Source: Channallabes apus
Taxonomy: Eukaryota; Chordata; Actinopteri; Siluriformes; Clariidae
NCBI GenBank assembly: GCA_030522415.1
Contig: CM060111.1
Coordinates: 46,643,059 to 46,707,058 of the forward strand
DNA: 64,000 nt
Direction of reading: 5' to 3'
Positions within the stretch are counted from its first letter, which is position 1. Each line of letters begins with the position of its first letter. The position numbers and the translations under genes are program-made. Shown one piece after another: positions 1 to 10,925 of this stretch. The notes beneath the pieces were generated by a model. It saw only the letters and a program-made list of their open reading frames with translations. It ran no database searches and was not told where the DNA came from.

Positions 1-1345
1 ACACACTCATACACCAACATACACACTCATACACCAACATACACACTCATACACACTCATACACACTCATACACCAACATACACACTCATACACACTCAT
101 ACACACTCATACACGAACATACACACTCATACACCAACATACACACTCATACACCAACATACACACTCATACACACTCATACACCAACATACACACTCAT
201 ACACCAACATACACACTCATACACACTCATACACCAACATACACACTCATACACCAACATACACACTCATACACACTCATACACCAACATACACACTCAT
301 ACACCAACATACACACTCATACACCAACATACACACTCATACACCAACATACACACTCATACACCAACATACACACTCATACACACTCATACACCAACAT
401 ACACACTCATACACCAACATACACACTCATACACCAACATACACACTCATACACACTCATACACCAACATACACACTCATACACCAACATACACACTCAT
501 ACACCAACATACACACTCATACACACTCATACACCAACATACACACTCATGCACCAACATACACACTCATACACCAACATACACACTCATACACACTCAT
601 ACACCAACATACACACTCATACACCAACATACACACTCATACACACTCATACACCAACATACACACTCATACACACTCATACACCAACATACACACTCAT
701 ACACCAACATACACACTCATACACACTCATACACCAACATACACACTCATACACACTCATACACCAACATACACACTCATACACCAACATACACACTCAT
801 ACACACTCATACACACTCATACACACTCATACACCAACATACACACTCATGCACCAACATACACACTCATACACCAACATACACACTCATACACCAACAT
901 ACACACTCATGCACCAACATACACACTCATACACACTCATACACCAACATACACACTCATACACCAACATACACACTCATACACACTCATACACCAACAT
1001 ACACACTCATACACACTCATACACAAACATACACACTCATACACCAACATACACACTCATACACACTCATACACCAACATACACACTCATACACACTCAT
1101 ACACCAACATACACACTCATACACCAACATACACACTCATACACCAACATACACACTCATACACCAACATACACACTCATACACCAACATACACACTCAT
1201 ACACCAACATACACACTCATACACCAACATACACACTCATACACCAACATACACACTCATACACCAACATACACACTCATACACCAACATACACACTCAT
1301 ACACCAACATACACACTCATACACCAACATACACACTTTCACTTT
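1..1345. repeat. 10/20-bp satellite array (ACACACTCAT / ACACCAACAT)
   Basis: Two related 10-bp monomers, A = acacactcat and B = acaccaacat, are tandemly arranged from the first base to about 1345. Early in the array the order is mixed (ABAB, ABAA, AAB), while from about 1130 to 1335 it is strictly ABAB, so the 20-bp dimer is the homogenised unit there. Rare variants are atgcacc (541, 841, 901), acacgaacat (111) and acacaaacat (1021). The long open frames through it (His/Thr/Tyr/Ser-rich) come from the repeat and are not a gene. The array runs off the left edge of the window. Confidence 0.97.
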
Positions 1346-1456
1346 CCTCATAAGACACTTCATAAGAACGTCATACAAAGCAATAAACACTAATCACACA
1401 CTTATACACACTCTCGCCTTCTCTATAAACTCCTGGTGTTGTTGTTATTATTATAG

Positions 1457-1480
1457 TTTGTGTGTGTGTGTGTGTGTGTG
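1457..1480. repeat. (GT)n microsatellite
   Basis: A run of tg dinucleotides follows a short TTA-rich stretch. The unique DNA between the satellite and this run (1346-1456) shows no gene. Confidence 0.85.
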
Positions 1481-1526
1481 AGCCTTACTGTTACAGTACA
1501 ATATAAGACTAATAGTTCATCATTTA

Positions 1527-1605
1527 ACACTGATAGGAGTCTCCAGTGCCAACACTTTGTAACAGGCAGTGATAAAGCTTTAACTGCAGGATGATGACAT
1601 TAATG
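1527..1605. repeat. Short dispersed repeat fragment
   Basis: The stretch reading ggagtctccagtgc then tgtaacag resembles 10475-10540 near the MHC alpha gene, so the two are diverged copies of one dispersed sequence. No coding potential was seen. Confidence 0.4.
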
Positions 1606-1627
1606 CTCTGTCTGCATCTTTAACAGA

Positions 1628-1629
1628 CG

Positions 1630-1704
<75 letters not shown>
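1628..1704. repeat. (CA)n microsatellite
   Basis: About 77 bp of ca/ac dinucleotides with two interrupting cgc positions. Confidence 0.95.
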
Positions 1705-1707
<3 letters not shown>

Positions 1708-1802
1708 TTTCAGAGTAACATGATGCTGTAGGAGGTGACACTTCTCCAATACAAACTCTTCCCACTGATAAGTGACACAGGGGTGCCAATATACAGTAGA
1801 TA

Positions 1803-2689
1803 CAGTGGCTTGCAAAAGTATTCGGCCCCCTTGAACTTTTCCACATTTTGTCACATTACAGCCACAAACATGAATCAATTTTATTGGAATTCCAGGTGAA
1901 AGACCAATACAAAGTGGTGTACACGTGAGAAGTGGAACGAAAATCATACATGATTCCAAACTTTTTTTTACAAATAAATAACTGCAAAGTGGGGTGTGCG
2001 TAATTATTCAGCCCCCTTTGGTCTGAGTGCAGTCAGTTGGCCATAGACATTGCCTGATGAGTGCTAATGACTAAATAGAGAGCACCTGTGTGTAATCTAA
2101 TGTCAGTACAAATACAGCTGCTCTGTGACGGCCTCAGAGGTTGTCTAAGAGAATATTGGGAGCAACTACACCATGACGTCCAAAGAACACACCAGACAGG
2201 TCAGGGATAAAGTTATTGAGAAATTTAAAGCAGGCTTAGGCTACAAAAAGATTTCCAAAGCCTTGAACATCCCACGGAGCCACTGTTCAAGCGATCATTC
2301 AGAAATGGAAGGAGTATGGCACAACTGTAAACCTACCAAGACAAGGCCGTCCACCTAAACTCACAGGCCGAACAAGGAGAGCGCTGATCAGAAATGCAGC
2401 CAAGAGGCCCATGGTGACGCTGGACGAGCTGCAGAGATCTACAGCTCAGGTGGGGGAATCTGTCCATAGGACAACTATTAGTCGTGCACTGCACAAAGTC
2501 GTGCAACTCCACTTTGCAGTTATTTATTTGTAAAAAATGTTGATATGATTTTCGTTCCACTTCTCGCCTGTACACCACTTTGTATTGGTCTTTCACGTGG
2601 AATTCCAATAAAATTGATTCATGTTTGTGGCTGTAATGTGACAAAATGTGGAAAAGTTCAAGGGGGCCGAATACTTTTGCAAGCCACTG
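1803..2689 (+). mobile_element. Tc1-like transposon, internally deleted, with long TIRs
   Basis: The element begins cagtggcttgcaaaagta and ends with the inverse tacttttgcaagccactg. A TA lies on each side (1801-1802, 2690-2691), the normal Tc1/mariner target duplication. The terminal inverted repeats are long, about 180-190 bp (1803-1990 and 2507-2689), with only a few differences between arms. Total length is 887 bp against about 1.6 kb for a full Tc1 element, and the inside holds only the transposase N-terminus, so it is a deleted, non-autonomous copy. Confidence 0.9.
2173..2460 (+). pseudogene. Tc1-like transposase, N-terminal remnant
   Basis: Translation from 2173 gives a start MTSKEHTRQVRDKVIEKF followed by the typical Tc1 helix-turn-helix stretch (KAGLGYKKISKALNIPRS). 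The frame then shifts near 2290: the following DNA still resembles the second helix-turn-helix and GRPP-type linker of Tc1 transposases (arginine-rich, about 2340-2460) in another frame. The catalytic DDE domain is missing altogether. It cannot make a working transposase. Confidence 0.85.
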
Positions 2690-2748
2690 TAGGTATACGT
2701 ATATACAGACACACACAGAGAAATTCTGGAGCAGAAGCAGAAAGAGAG

Positions 2749-2751
<3 letters not shown>

Positions 2752-2783
<32 letters not shown>

Positions 2784-2876
2784 GAAACTCCACATGTTGG
2801 AGTGTGTGTGTGTGTGTGCGTACAGTGGATCCGTTGCTATCTTTGTGTGCACATCACCTTATATGGACCTCTTCCA

Positions 2877-2966
<90 letters not shown>
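2752..2966. repeat. Microsatellite cluster (GT)n, (CT)n(CA)n
   Basis: A GT run lies at about 2752-2780, a shorter one at 2802-2819, and a compound (CT)n(CA)n tract at 2880-2966. Several open frames across these tracts on both strands are repeat artefacts. Confidence 0.95.
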
Positions 2967-2967
<1 letters not shown>

Positions 2968-3119
2968 TGTCCGTGTCACTGTGTTCCTCTGTATGATCAG
3001 GTGATGCTAATGATGTCACCAGGTGACCTTTAGCCCTAAACCCTCAGCGGTGCCTCACCTGTGTGACCTTTCACCTGACAGGTGTACTGAGACACACTGC
3101 TGTACATGTTACTGAGGAC

Positions 3120-3952
3120 TAGGGCTGTAGCTATCGAAAATATTTTAGTAATCGAGTATTCTACCAAAAATGTAATCGAGTAATCGGATAAAATGTAATT
3201 TTGCTTAATTAATCAGCCACATTAAATATATAAGAGAAACAGAGATTAATTGCTTTTCTCTTTAGAAAAATCAACTGTTATTATTAAAAAAATAAACTTT
3301 GTCATTATTCACAATACAAGGAATAGTTTAAAGTTGACTGAGATGAATTAAGTGCGTTACAGTGCCGTACATTCTTATTTTAAAGCCTTTTCTCGGATGC
3401 AAAAACTAAAAAAATTTTTTCAAATGACTTTAAATATCAAAATAACTAAGGCACACATTAAAATAAATAATTATACAAAAACACTAAGTTGTGCAACTAA
3501 ACTTTCAGAGCTAAAAGTTTCTAAATCTACAGTTCAGGCATAACATATAAGCCTTTACGTCAGAGCTGTAGGTTTCTGTCGTTTTCTCTTCCTGGTTTCT
3601 CTTCTTCGCTCGCTGATCATTTTATCGCTCCGTTCCATTTTGTAGCCGTAATAGAGCGCTCCCTCAAATCAATACACAGCTAACTGTTTGTGTCTCCTTT
3701 TACTTTGTGGGTGACATAAGCGCTTCTTCGTTGGTGTTTACCGGCGGCTTTTATCCGGAAGCGCACCTTGTCAAAAGCGCGCTGTCAACAAATAATTGCG
3801 CAAAAACATAACGCTTTTTAAATAAATTAAAAGATACTTTGAGGCGCAAAAACACGAAGATTTTTAAATAAATTAAAAGAAACTTTGAGGCGGAAGATTT
3901 TGCTTCGATCATTTTTTGTAATCTGATTACTCGAGGAATCGTTTCAGCTCTA
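3120..3952. mobile_element. hAT-like non-autonomous DNA transposon
   Basis: The left end tagggctgtagctatcga and right end tcgtttcagctcta are imperfect inverted repeats of the form found at vertebrate hAT elements (AGGGCTG...), and a second inverted block (taatcgagta against tactcgaggaat) lies just inside. The flanks ctgaggac (3112-3119) and gtgaggac (3953-3960) form an 8-bp target duplication with one mismatch, as expected for hAT. No transposase was recognised inside; the interior is AT-rich and contains a near-duplicated segment (about 3795-3830 and 3846-3885). Confidence 0.75.
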
Positions 3953-4104
3953 GTGAGGACACGACACCCCGGAGTCTGGACCGTTAGCGCAGTGTGAACA
4001 CACTCTGTACCGTCCGCGGCCCGGGTCAGGCTTATTCTGGCATTACGCGGCTAGTTCATTATTCTGACACAGACATGACTAGTAAGATGGACATGGGCGT
4101 GTGT

Positions 4105-4107
<3 letters not shown>

Positions 4108-4149
<42 letters not shown>
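4108..4149. repeat. (GT)n microsatellite
   Basis: A GT tract within the presumed first intron of orai1. A shorter GT run is at 4334-4353. Confidence 0.9.
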
Positions 4150-4150
<1 letters not shown>

Positions 4151-4469
4151 TGAGGTGTTTCCTTTCAGTGCAGTGTGAAGGCTTGACTCAGGAAGTTCTC
4201 TGTGGCTTTAACTTCCTGTAACAGAGCCGCGTCACTGCTGACCCAGTTACTGCGCGGAAAACCTGATCTGATACACACACGACCGAAGTGTAACAAAATA
4301 AACATGTCATTCCTGTGTGTGTTAAAGTAAGCTGTGTGTGTGTGTGTGTGTGTGATACAGATAAAGCCAAGTTCATTCAGTGTAAAATTGTGTGACTTTG
4401 TACTGTTGAGTGTGTGTTTAACATCATGTTAGTGTTTATTTACGTTACTCTGATGTTGTGTTTGTTTAC

Positions 4470-4690
4470 ACTCACTGTCCACTTTAATAGGAACACTGGC
4501 ACACATCCTCACTCATGCAGTGACCTAATCAGAAGCAGTGTGTATAAACCCAGATACGGGTCATGAACAGATAATAAAACACGATCCAGGAAATGTATAT
4601 TAACTCAAATTATCGCTTTTCTACTCAACACGGATGTACAGAGCATCTCAGCACACGTGAAGGTCAGGTGAGCATCAGCACACGTGAGCA
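4470..4690. repeat. Dispersed repeat containing the 'tccactttaataggaacac' motif
   Basis: The stretch cactgtccactttaatagg followed by catgcagtgacctaatcag is a familiar interspersed fish repeat sequence, and a short local duplication (agcatcagcacacgtg) follows at 4670-4695. The boundaries are not clear. Confidence 0.35.
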
Positions 4691-4735
4691 TCAGCTTAGG
4701 AATGCTCAGAAGTGCAGGTGTTTCTGTTTAAGTGG

Positions 4736-4738
<3 letters not shown>

Positions 4739-4798
<60 letters not shown>
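4739..4798. repeat. (GT)n microsatellite beside the orai1 splice acceptor
   Basis: About 60 bp of GT, ending roughly 50 bp before the acceptor at 4851-4852. It reads in frame with the exon, producing a spurious N-terminal extension. Confidence 0.95.
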
Positions 4799-4800
<2 letters not shown>

Positions 4801-4852
4801 TGCCGCGATGCTGGGTGTGTTTACCCTGGTGGTGTGTGTGTGTTGTGCCCAG

Positions 4853-5452
4853 GTGGCGATGGTGGAGGTGCAGCTGGAGCGTGATTACAAGTACCCGCCC
4901 CTGCTCCTCATCGCCTTCAGCGCCTGCACCACGGTGCTGGTGGCGGTCCACCTGTTCGCCCTGATGATCAGCACCTGCATCCTGCCCAACATCGAGGCCG
5001 TGAGTAACGTCCACAACCTCAACTCGGTCAAGGAGTCTCCTCACGAGCGCATGCACCGGCACGTGGAGCTGGCCTGGGCCTTCTCCACCGTCATCGGCAC
5101 CTTCCTGTTCCTGGCCGAGGTCCTGCTGCTCTGCTGGGTCAAGTTCCTCCCGCAGGAAACGCAGCCGAGCCCCGGCGACCACCAGGGCACCTCGCCGGAG
5201 GGTAACTCCACTGTGAGTTCTGGGACCAGCGCCGGAAAGGCCGCTGCCTACGCCTCCACCTTCATCATCATCCCCTGCGGCATTGTCTTCATCGTCTTCG
5301 CCGTGCACTTCTACCGCTCGCTCGTCAGCCACAAAACCGACCGGCAGTTCCAGGAACTCGAGGAGCTCTCCAACATCACCCGTCTTCAGAACCAGCTCGA
5401 CCACCGCGTGGAGCCGCCCAACATGCAGAACGCCCCCGCGCTCTACCCCTGA
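4853..5452 (+). CDS. orai1: ORAI1 store-operated calcium channel, second coding exon
   Basis: ORAI1 forms the pore of the plasma-membrane CRAC channel that opens when ER STIM proteins sense store depletion. The exon starts after an AG acceptor (4851-4852) with [16 protein letters not shown], matching the conserved start of exon 2; the stop is at 5450-5452. It covers 199 residues: selectivity-filter Glu (human E106) in VEVQL, TM2 ([20 protein letters not shown]), the conserved loop ([20 protein letters not shown]), TM3 with the conserved Glu in [10 protein letters not shown], a second extracellular loop with an NST glycosylation sequon, TM4, and a C-terminal coiled coil ([19 protein letters not shown]) that binds STIM. 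The [13 protein letters not shown] and KFLP regions favour ORAI1 over ORAI2/3. In the first loop the human D110/D112/D114 pattern reads E/D/K. The first exon, with the gating Arg region, is not in the window and should lie upstream. Confidence 0.95.
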   Translation: MAMVEVQLERDYKYPPLLLIAFSACTTVLVAVHLFALMISTCILPNIEAVSNVHNLNSVKESPHERMHRHVELAWAFSTVIGTFLFLAEVLLLCWVKFLPQETQPSPGDHQGTSPEGNSTVSSGTSAGKAAAYASTFIIIPCGIVFIVFAVHFYRSLVSHKTDRQFQELEELSNITRLQNQLDHRVEPPNMQNAPALYP

Positions 5453-6629
5453 GCCGCGCGCTAGCACGGCCAAGCAAGATTCACCGTCAAGTTTTTGTAA
5501 AAGATGCCAAGTTCATACGCTAAAAGAATTGACGCGCTTTCTCCTTCTTCATTTTGACATTTTAACGGTTTTCTTACAGAACTGGGCGGGACTATACAAA
5601 GTAGGAATTAGTTTGCAGTGTACAGTGAGATAGCTAGCGAAAGTCAGGCTAGTTTTTTTTTTACATCCTAGTATAACGTTATTGTTCTATAGTTGCAGTA
5701 CAACAGAAACATTTGCTGTGGATTATGGGTAGTTAGCTTTAGCTTTAAATGCAAGCTAGTGTTGTTATTTATGCGTACATTTACAGCATTAGACAGACGC
5801 CTGTATCCAGAGCGACAGAGCCAAATATTGTTCTTATACTGTCAGGTTCTCACTGAGAGGTTACAGTGTGTGTGTTTGTGTGTGTGTGTGTGTTCAGAAG
5901 GCTCAGAGCTTTACTGACTAAAGTTAAAGTGTAAATATTTACACTGATATTAATGAAACGCTTTATTATTGATGCAACATACGAGTTATTAGTCCTGAAC
6001 GAGCTTTATTTCACCTCTGCATCCCGAGACCCAGCGTCCAATCACGCTAATCAGTAAAAAACATTTATGTCAAGCAGATAACAAAAAGTATTGTAAAAAG
6101 CCGCACTAATTAGCCTACACAAACATTTTAAACATTTCTTTTAAACAAGTCTCGTTCTAGTCAGCTAAGTTGAATCTTTTTTTTTTTTGATCAATTAACT
6201 CGATTTCAAATTAGCTATATAAGTAGTTTAATGCTAAGTAGCTGCTTAAATATAAAAATGTTTTAAAATCATGTTTGAATCTTTTTATAAACTCATGCTA
6301 GCGCAGGCGGCCGCAGGGTTTTTATAAACACCGTCCTTGCTTGTTTACGCTCAATTGTTTGAAGTTTGGCTGCGAATGGGTCACATTTTTACCGCTAAAA
6401 ACTAACGTCTATAATATCAGTGTATGCTAACGAGTTCAAGCAGTTTAGCATGAGGTAAAAATATGGAAGCGTTTTCTTAAAAAAATTGAGTGCTGGAGTT
6501 GAATACATGCAAATTTACTGCCACGATAACGAAAATTTTAATAAAACTGTTAATGTAGATCAGTGTTCAGCCGCGTTCATGACAAGTTTTTATAGTAAAT
6601 GATTTTACAAAAAATTCATATATTTTTAT

Positions 6630-6678
<49 letters not shown>

Positions 6679-6917
6679 ACTGTGGTGAATATTTTGCACA
6701 GACAGTTTTACAAGAAACGGTAAGAATTAGAATGAAATAAAATCATATGAAAAAGATTTTTTATTTAATATTAAACTATGAAAATATATATGAAATAAAT
6801 GTCATTAATTAAAAAGAGATGATATTTTCTGCCGCTCTGAGATGTTAGAGTGAGAACCGTAAAGTCTCAATTATTAAATTTTTATCACTTGTATTTTATT
6901 TGTGTTCATTACAATGG

Positions 6918-6954
<37 letters not shown>

Positions 6955-8549
6955 TTTTAATTTTCAAGCCCGAGTTTGACAACTGACTGCTGAAGGTACG
7001 AGTTTAATGAACGTGTATAGGTACATTAAATGAATGGGCGGGGCTGACCCTGAGGGGGTGGGGTCAACTTAAATGTTTAAGATTGTGTAATAATTATAAC
7101 CGCTCCGATGCTGGAGAACCCCGACAGTGTTAGTGGAGGTTGTACAGGTTTTACAGCACAGTTTAGCACAACGACACGATTAAATAATCTTTATGATAAA
7201 TAAATAAATAAACCTCACTAATGAGACCTCACTCGTATTATAGTCTCCTGTGACCTTGTTTTAGCGCCGTGCAACATTTAAGTTATAAGTTTTATTACGC
7301 TTTTTAATTAAATCCGAGCCGAGTCACTGCAGGCTTCAGGAGCGCAGAAGTCTTTGTGCTTTCTTAGTTTTTTGTTTTAGAATTAGTTTTTAAAAAATCA
7401 CGCTCACTCTGTCGGCTATGTTTATTGAATTTTTAAGTTTAAGTTGTATTAAAAGTCTTTGAGAGAATACAGCGTGTGTGTGTGTGTGCGCGCCGTGAGT
7501 CCAGATGTTTAACTTCACTTACACTTCACAGTTTCTGTCTTTAATCTGAACTAAAGTGTTTTATTCGCTCTGTCTCGCTGCTAGCATGCTAATGGCTAAT
7601 GTTAGAGCGTCATTCAGGATTAATGAGAGTATTTACAGAATGTGTGTTTATGTTTACCACCGACTCTAATATCACTGACTTGTTAAACATGTTTTGTTTT
7701 CTTGAGCAAACCTTCCCAAAAACTGTGTAACTTACAGTCCAAATCATTTGTAAAGATTCATGTCGAGCCGGTGTGTTAAACGTGACGATCATCTTTACAG
7801 AAATGAATAATTCTGAAAACTTTAAAGCTCAGATTAAATGTGTAATAAAGACAGGACTCGAAAGTTTTTAATTCTTAAAATGATTATATTTTTTAATGTT
7901 TCTGTATTACAGTGTGTATTTGATCAAACTTTTATTAGTTTTATTTTTATGACTTTTCTCACATGTTCAGACACTTTAATAGCATAGACAATTTTATGTG
8001 TAGAAATGTAAGAAGAAAAAAAAAAACAAAATAAAAGTCATGTGGTGAATGTGTTGTTTGTGTTTGGTCAGATACAGAGACTTTCCACTGGAGAGCGCTC
8101 TGAACTAACAGATACTAAATGGTGTTTGTTTATTAATGAATGTTCTGATGTCAAGTGTTTTTCTTCTAAAAAACAATATTTTATTATTTTTATATAAAGA
8201 CTGTTACTGACTCTATATATAAAAAAAATTCAGGATGTCCAAAACAACAAAAACAAAACGTTTTCTTTTAAATTACTGGTTTATTTCTTGTTCTTAAAAA
8301 AACTACTACTATTAAAAAATATTTTTACTTTAATTTATTATTTATTGACATGTACACACTCCATGATGTTTTAGTGTACTGTAACTGATGATAATCAGGC
8401 AGGAGATGATGACTGTAATATAAACACATATTGAAATAAGGTGTAACCTCTCAGTTAAATGAGTGCGAGTGCTGTACACAGAATTATTTATTACGATACA
8501 AACACATTTAAAGTAGGAATAAATAGTGAAGCTTTCGGATCAGAAACTC
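5453..8549. other. Presumed orai1 3' UTR and intergenic DNA
   Basis: No further gene was recognised. The first part is presumably orai1 3' UTR. Microsatellites are at 5868-5893 (GT), 6634-6676 (CA), 6920-6951 (GT) and 7473-7489 (GT). The rest is AT-rich and low in coding potential. Confidence 0.6.
7850..8340 (+). repeat. Diverged duplicate, copy 1 (partner at 9880-10200)
   Basis: This region and 9880-10200 share an ordered set of similar blocks: attcttaaaa(t/c)gatt, a tttctgta...acag stretch, gtagaaatgtaagaag, the gtggtgaatgt...gtgtttgg block, agatacagagact(t/g)tccact, and a ttcttttaaattactgg block. The order and spacing are kept, so it is an old local or dispersed duplication. Confidence 0.6.
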
Positions 8550-8908
8550 ACTCTCACTCACTCATTGTCTATAGCGCTTTATCCTGTATTCAGGGTCATG
8601 GGGGAGGAGCCTATCCCAGGAGACTTAGGGCACTAGGCGGGGTACACCCTGGACAGGGTGCCAATCCATTGCAAGGCCCACACACATACACACTCATTCA
8701 CTCACTACGGGCAATTTAGGAACACCAATTAGCCTAACCTGCATATCTTTGGACTGTGGGAGGAAACCGGAGTACATGGAGGAAACCCACCAAGCACGGG
8801 GAGAACATGCAAACTCCATGCACACAGAGACGGGAATCGAGCCTGGCCGGGAATCGAACCCAGACCCTGGAGGTGCAAGTCGAATAACCACTACACCACC
8901 GTGCTTCC
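8550..8908 (-). mobile_element. SINE-1 (tRNA-derived), near full length
   Basis: Read on the minus strand, the element starts with the tRNA-like head (gcacggtggtgtagtggtta, with pol III A box tggtgtagtgg; B box ggttcgattcc, here partly decayed) and continues through the highly conserved body (tttgcatgttctccccgtg; cctgtccagggtgtacccc) to the tail near 8550. Seven other copies or fragments of the same family occur in this window. It is widespread in fish genomes; I do not give it a formal name. Confidence 0.85.
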
Positions 8909-9169
8909 TAGGTCTGAAACTAAACATGTTTATTTATATAAATTGTGTACTGTAGTGTAAAATCTGATTTGTAAATTTCTCACCTGACTTTCCAACATCA
9001 AACAAATGACATTCTGACATCAGACACCTGATTCATGCAGTGTTTATCAGTAAGTAAAAAAGTTATCGGACAGTAAAGTGTTAGTTTGTGTGTTAAATGT
9101 GAGTCATGATGATCATAAGAAATAACGGAAGACACTCAGAGTTAAAGTCAACTAAACTGCATGTAAACA

Positions 9170-9665
9170 ACTGACATTCCATCATCAAACACCTGATGTT
9201 CCAGCATTAGACACCTGATGTTCCGGCATTAGACACCTGATGTTCCGGCATTAGACACCTGATGTTCCGGCATTAGACACCTGATGTTCCGGCATTAGAC
9301 ACCTGATGTTCCGGCATTAGACACCTGATGTTCCGGCATTAGACACCTGATGTTCCAGCATTAGACACCTGATGTTCCAGCATTAGACACCTGATGTTCC
9401 GGCATTAGACACCTGATGTTCCAGCATTAGACACCTGATGTTCCGGCATTAGACACCTGATGTTCCGGCATTAGACACCTGATGTTCCGGCATTAGACAC
9501 CTGATGTTCCGGCATTAGACACCTGATGTTCCGGCATTAGACACCTGATGTTCCGGCATTAGACACCTGATGTTCCAGCATTAGACACCTGATGTTCCAG
9601 CATTAGACACCTGATGTTCCGGCATTAGACACCTGATGTTCCGGCATTAGACACCTGACACTCCA
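9170..9665 (+). repeat. 22-bp minisatellite (ACCTGATGTTCCGGCATTAGAC)
   Basis: About 21 near-perfect 22-bp units. The main variation is at one base (ttccggcatt versus ttccagcatt). Degenerate flanking units with gacattctgacatcagac and ccatcatcagacac occur at 8985-9030 and 9655-9690, suggesting growth from a diverged ancestral array. Confidence 0.97.
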
Positions 9666-9879
9666 TCATCAGACACTTGGCGTTACAACGTCAGACATTA
9701 TTGATACAAAAGTAGGGGAGAAGAAAAGGAAAACAGATACCAAATATCAGCTGCATGTATATGAGTGTAAATTGGACGTGTGGTGTGAGAGCGTATGAAC
9801 ATGAGTGAGTGTGTGTGTTTTTACACTCAATGTGTGAAAGGTGGCTCTGATTTAAGGCTCCCAGCCTCAGATTTTTTCA

Positions 9880-10200
9880 TGCTTTTCATATTTTATTCTT
9901 AAAACGATTTCATATATGAAATGTTTCTGTAACACAGCATAAGATTTTTTATTTTTTTTACATTTCTCACATCTTTGTTAACTTCCACTGGAAGTTTTAT
10001 TTGTAGAAATGTAAGAAGCAAAGAAATGAAATACAGTAAAAGGCACGTGGTGAATGTTGTGGTCTGTGTTTGGACAGATACAGAGACTGTCCACTAGATG
10101 GCGCTCTCAGCTAACGTGCACTTTCTTTTAAATTACTGGATTATTTCAAGATCATGATAAAATCCTACTACTAATAATAATACCAGTTAATTTAATTTAT
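9880..10200 (+). repeat. Diverged duplicate, copy 2 (partner at 7850-8340)
   Basis: Collinear with 7850-8340 as described there. This copy carries ccactagatggcgc, a good match to the CTCF core, while the other copy reads ccactggagagcgc and has lost the central core. Confidence 0.6.
10091..10104 (+). promoter_or_regulatory. Candidate CTCF binding site
   Basis: CCACTAGATGGCGC fits the vertebrate CTCF core consensus CCASYAGRKGGCRS at every position. It lies between the 3' ends of orai1 and the MHC class II alpha gene, a plausible boundary position. A sequence match alone does not show occupancy. Confidence 0.4.
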
Positions 10201-10239
10201 TAATTTATTAAGACCTGACAAATATCAGGTGAGTTCAGA

Positions 10240-10560
10240 GACATAAACAGAATTCTGCACTCTGGTTGGTCAGAAGGTGTTGATTAATTCTCTATAACAG
10301 CAGCTCTGGTAGATGCGCAGGTTTATATGAATGCTCTCACTCTATAGTTACATCTTCAATATTTATAGCTCAGTCACAGCAAACTCTACATAAAAAGTAA
10401 AAACATATAAATTACATAATAATAACTGATGCAGTGAATTTTCTCTGTAAGAAGACATTTATTAGACATCAGTGTAAGGAGTCTCCAGTGCGAGCGCTGT
10501 GTAACAGAGTAAAAGCTGTAACTGTAATCATCAGGACAGGCGTTTACACTCCTCAGTTGA
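10240..10560. repeat. Dispersed repeat (MITE-like)
   Basis: The run ctggttggtcagaaggtg, then gattaattctctataacagc and agctctgg is a familiar interspersed repeat in fish. A related stretch of its right part is at 1527-1605. I could not define inverted ends. Confidence 0.4.
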
Positions 10561-10739
10561 CTCGCACACATTACACACTGTAATGAACCGCAAGAGAGAG
10601 AACAGAGAGGCTGGTGAGTGTTTATAGCTGCTATAATGTAAGTGTCAACAGGAACTAACTCCTTTCACTAAACATTCAGTATAAAATGAATAAAAACTGC
10701 TGTTATAGGAAACACAAACTTCAGCATAGTAACTGTAAC

Positions 10740-10862
10740 TTATCGGGCAGCTTTAATCACAAAGAACAGTCCAGTGGCTAAACCCAAAATCCCCACAGCT
10801 ATTCCAACTCCGAGCACCACCGTTGGAGTTACACTTGGAGTGACCACTGGTTCATCTGTGGA

Positions 10863-10925
<63 letters not shown>

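Noticed and set aside
549..1481. A 310-codon His/Thr/Tyr-rich open frame in the satellite
   Set aside because: It is a direct product of the 10-bp repeat, whose 20-bp dimer has no stop in this frame; no gene features or codon bias beyond the repeat.
4712..4852. The in-frame extension upstream of the ORAI1 exon as its real N-terminus
   Set aside because: It is made of GT microsatellite codons and lies before a consensus splice acceptor; the known ORAI1 N-terminus is not there.
4706..5473. A 255-codon open frame antisense to orai1
   Set aside because: It is a GC-rich shadow of the ORAI1 exon with a CA-repeat tail; the sense frame matches a conserved channel.
9170..9665. A CRISPR-like array in the 22-bp repeat
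   Set aside because: There are no unique spacers between units and the genome is a vertebrate; it is a plain minisatellite.
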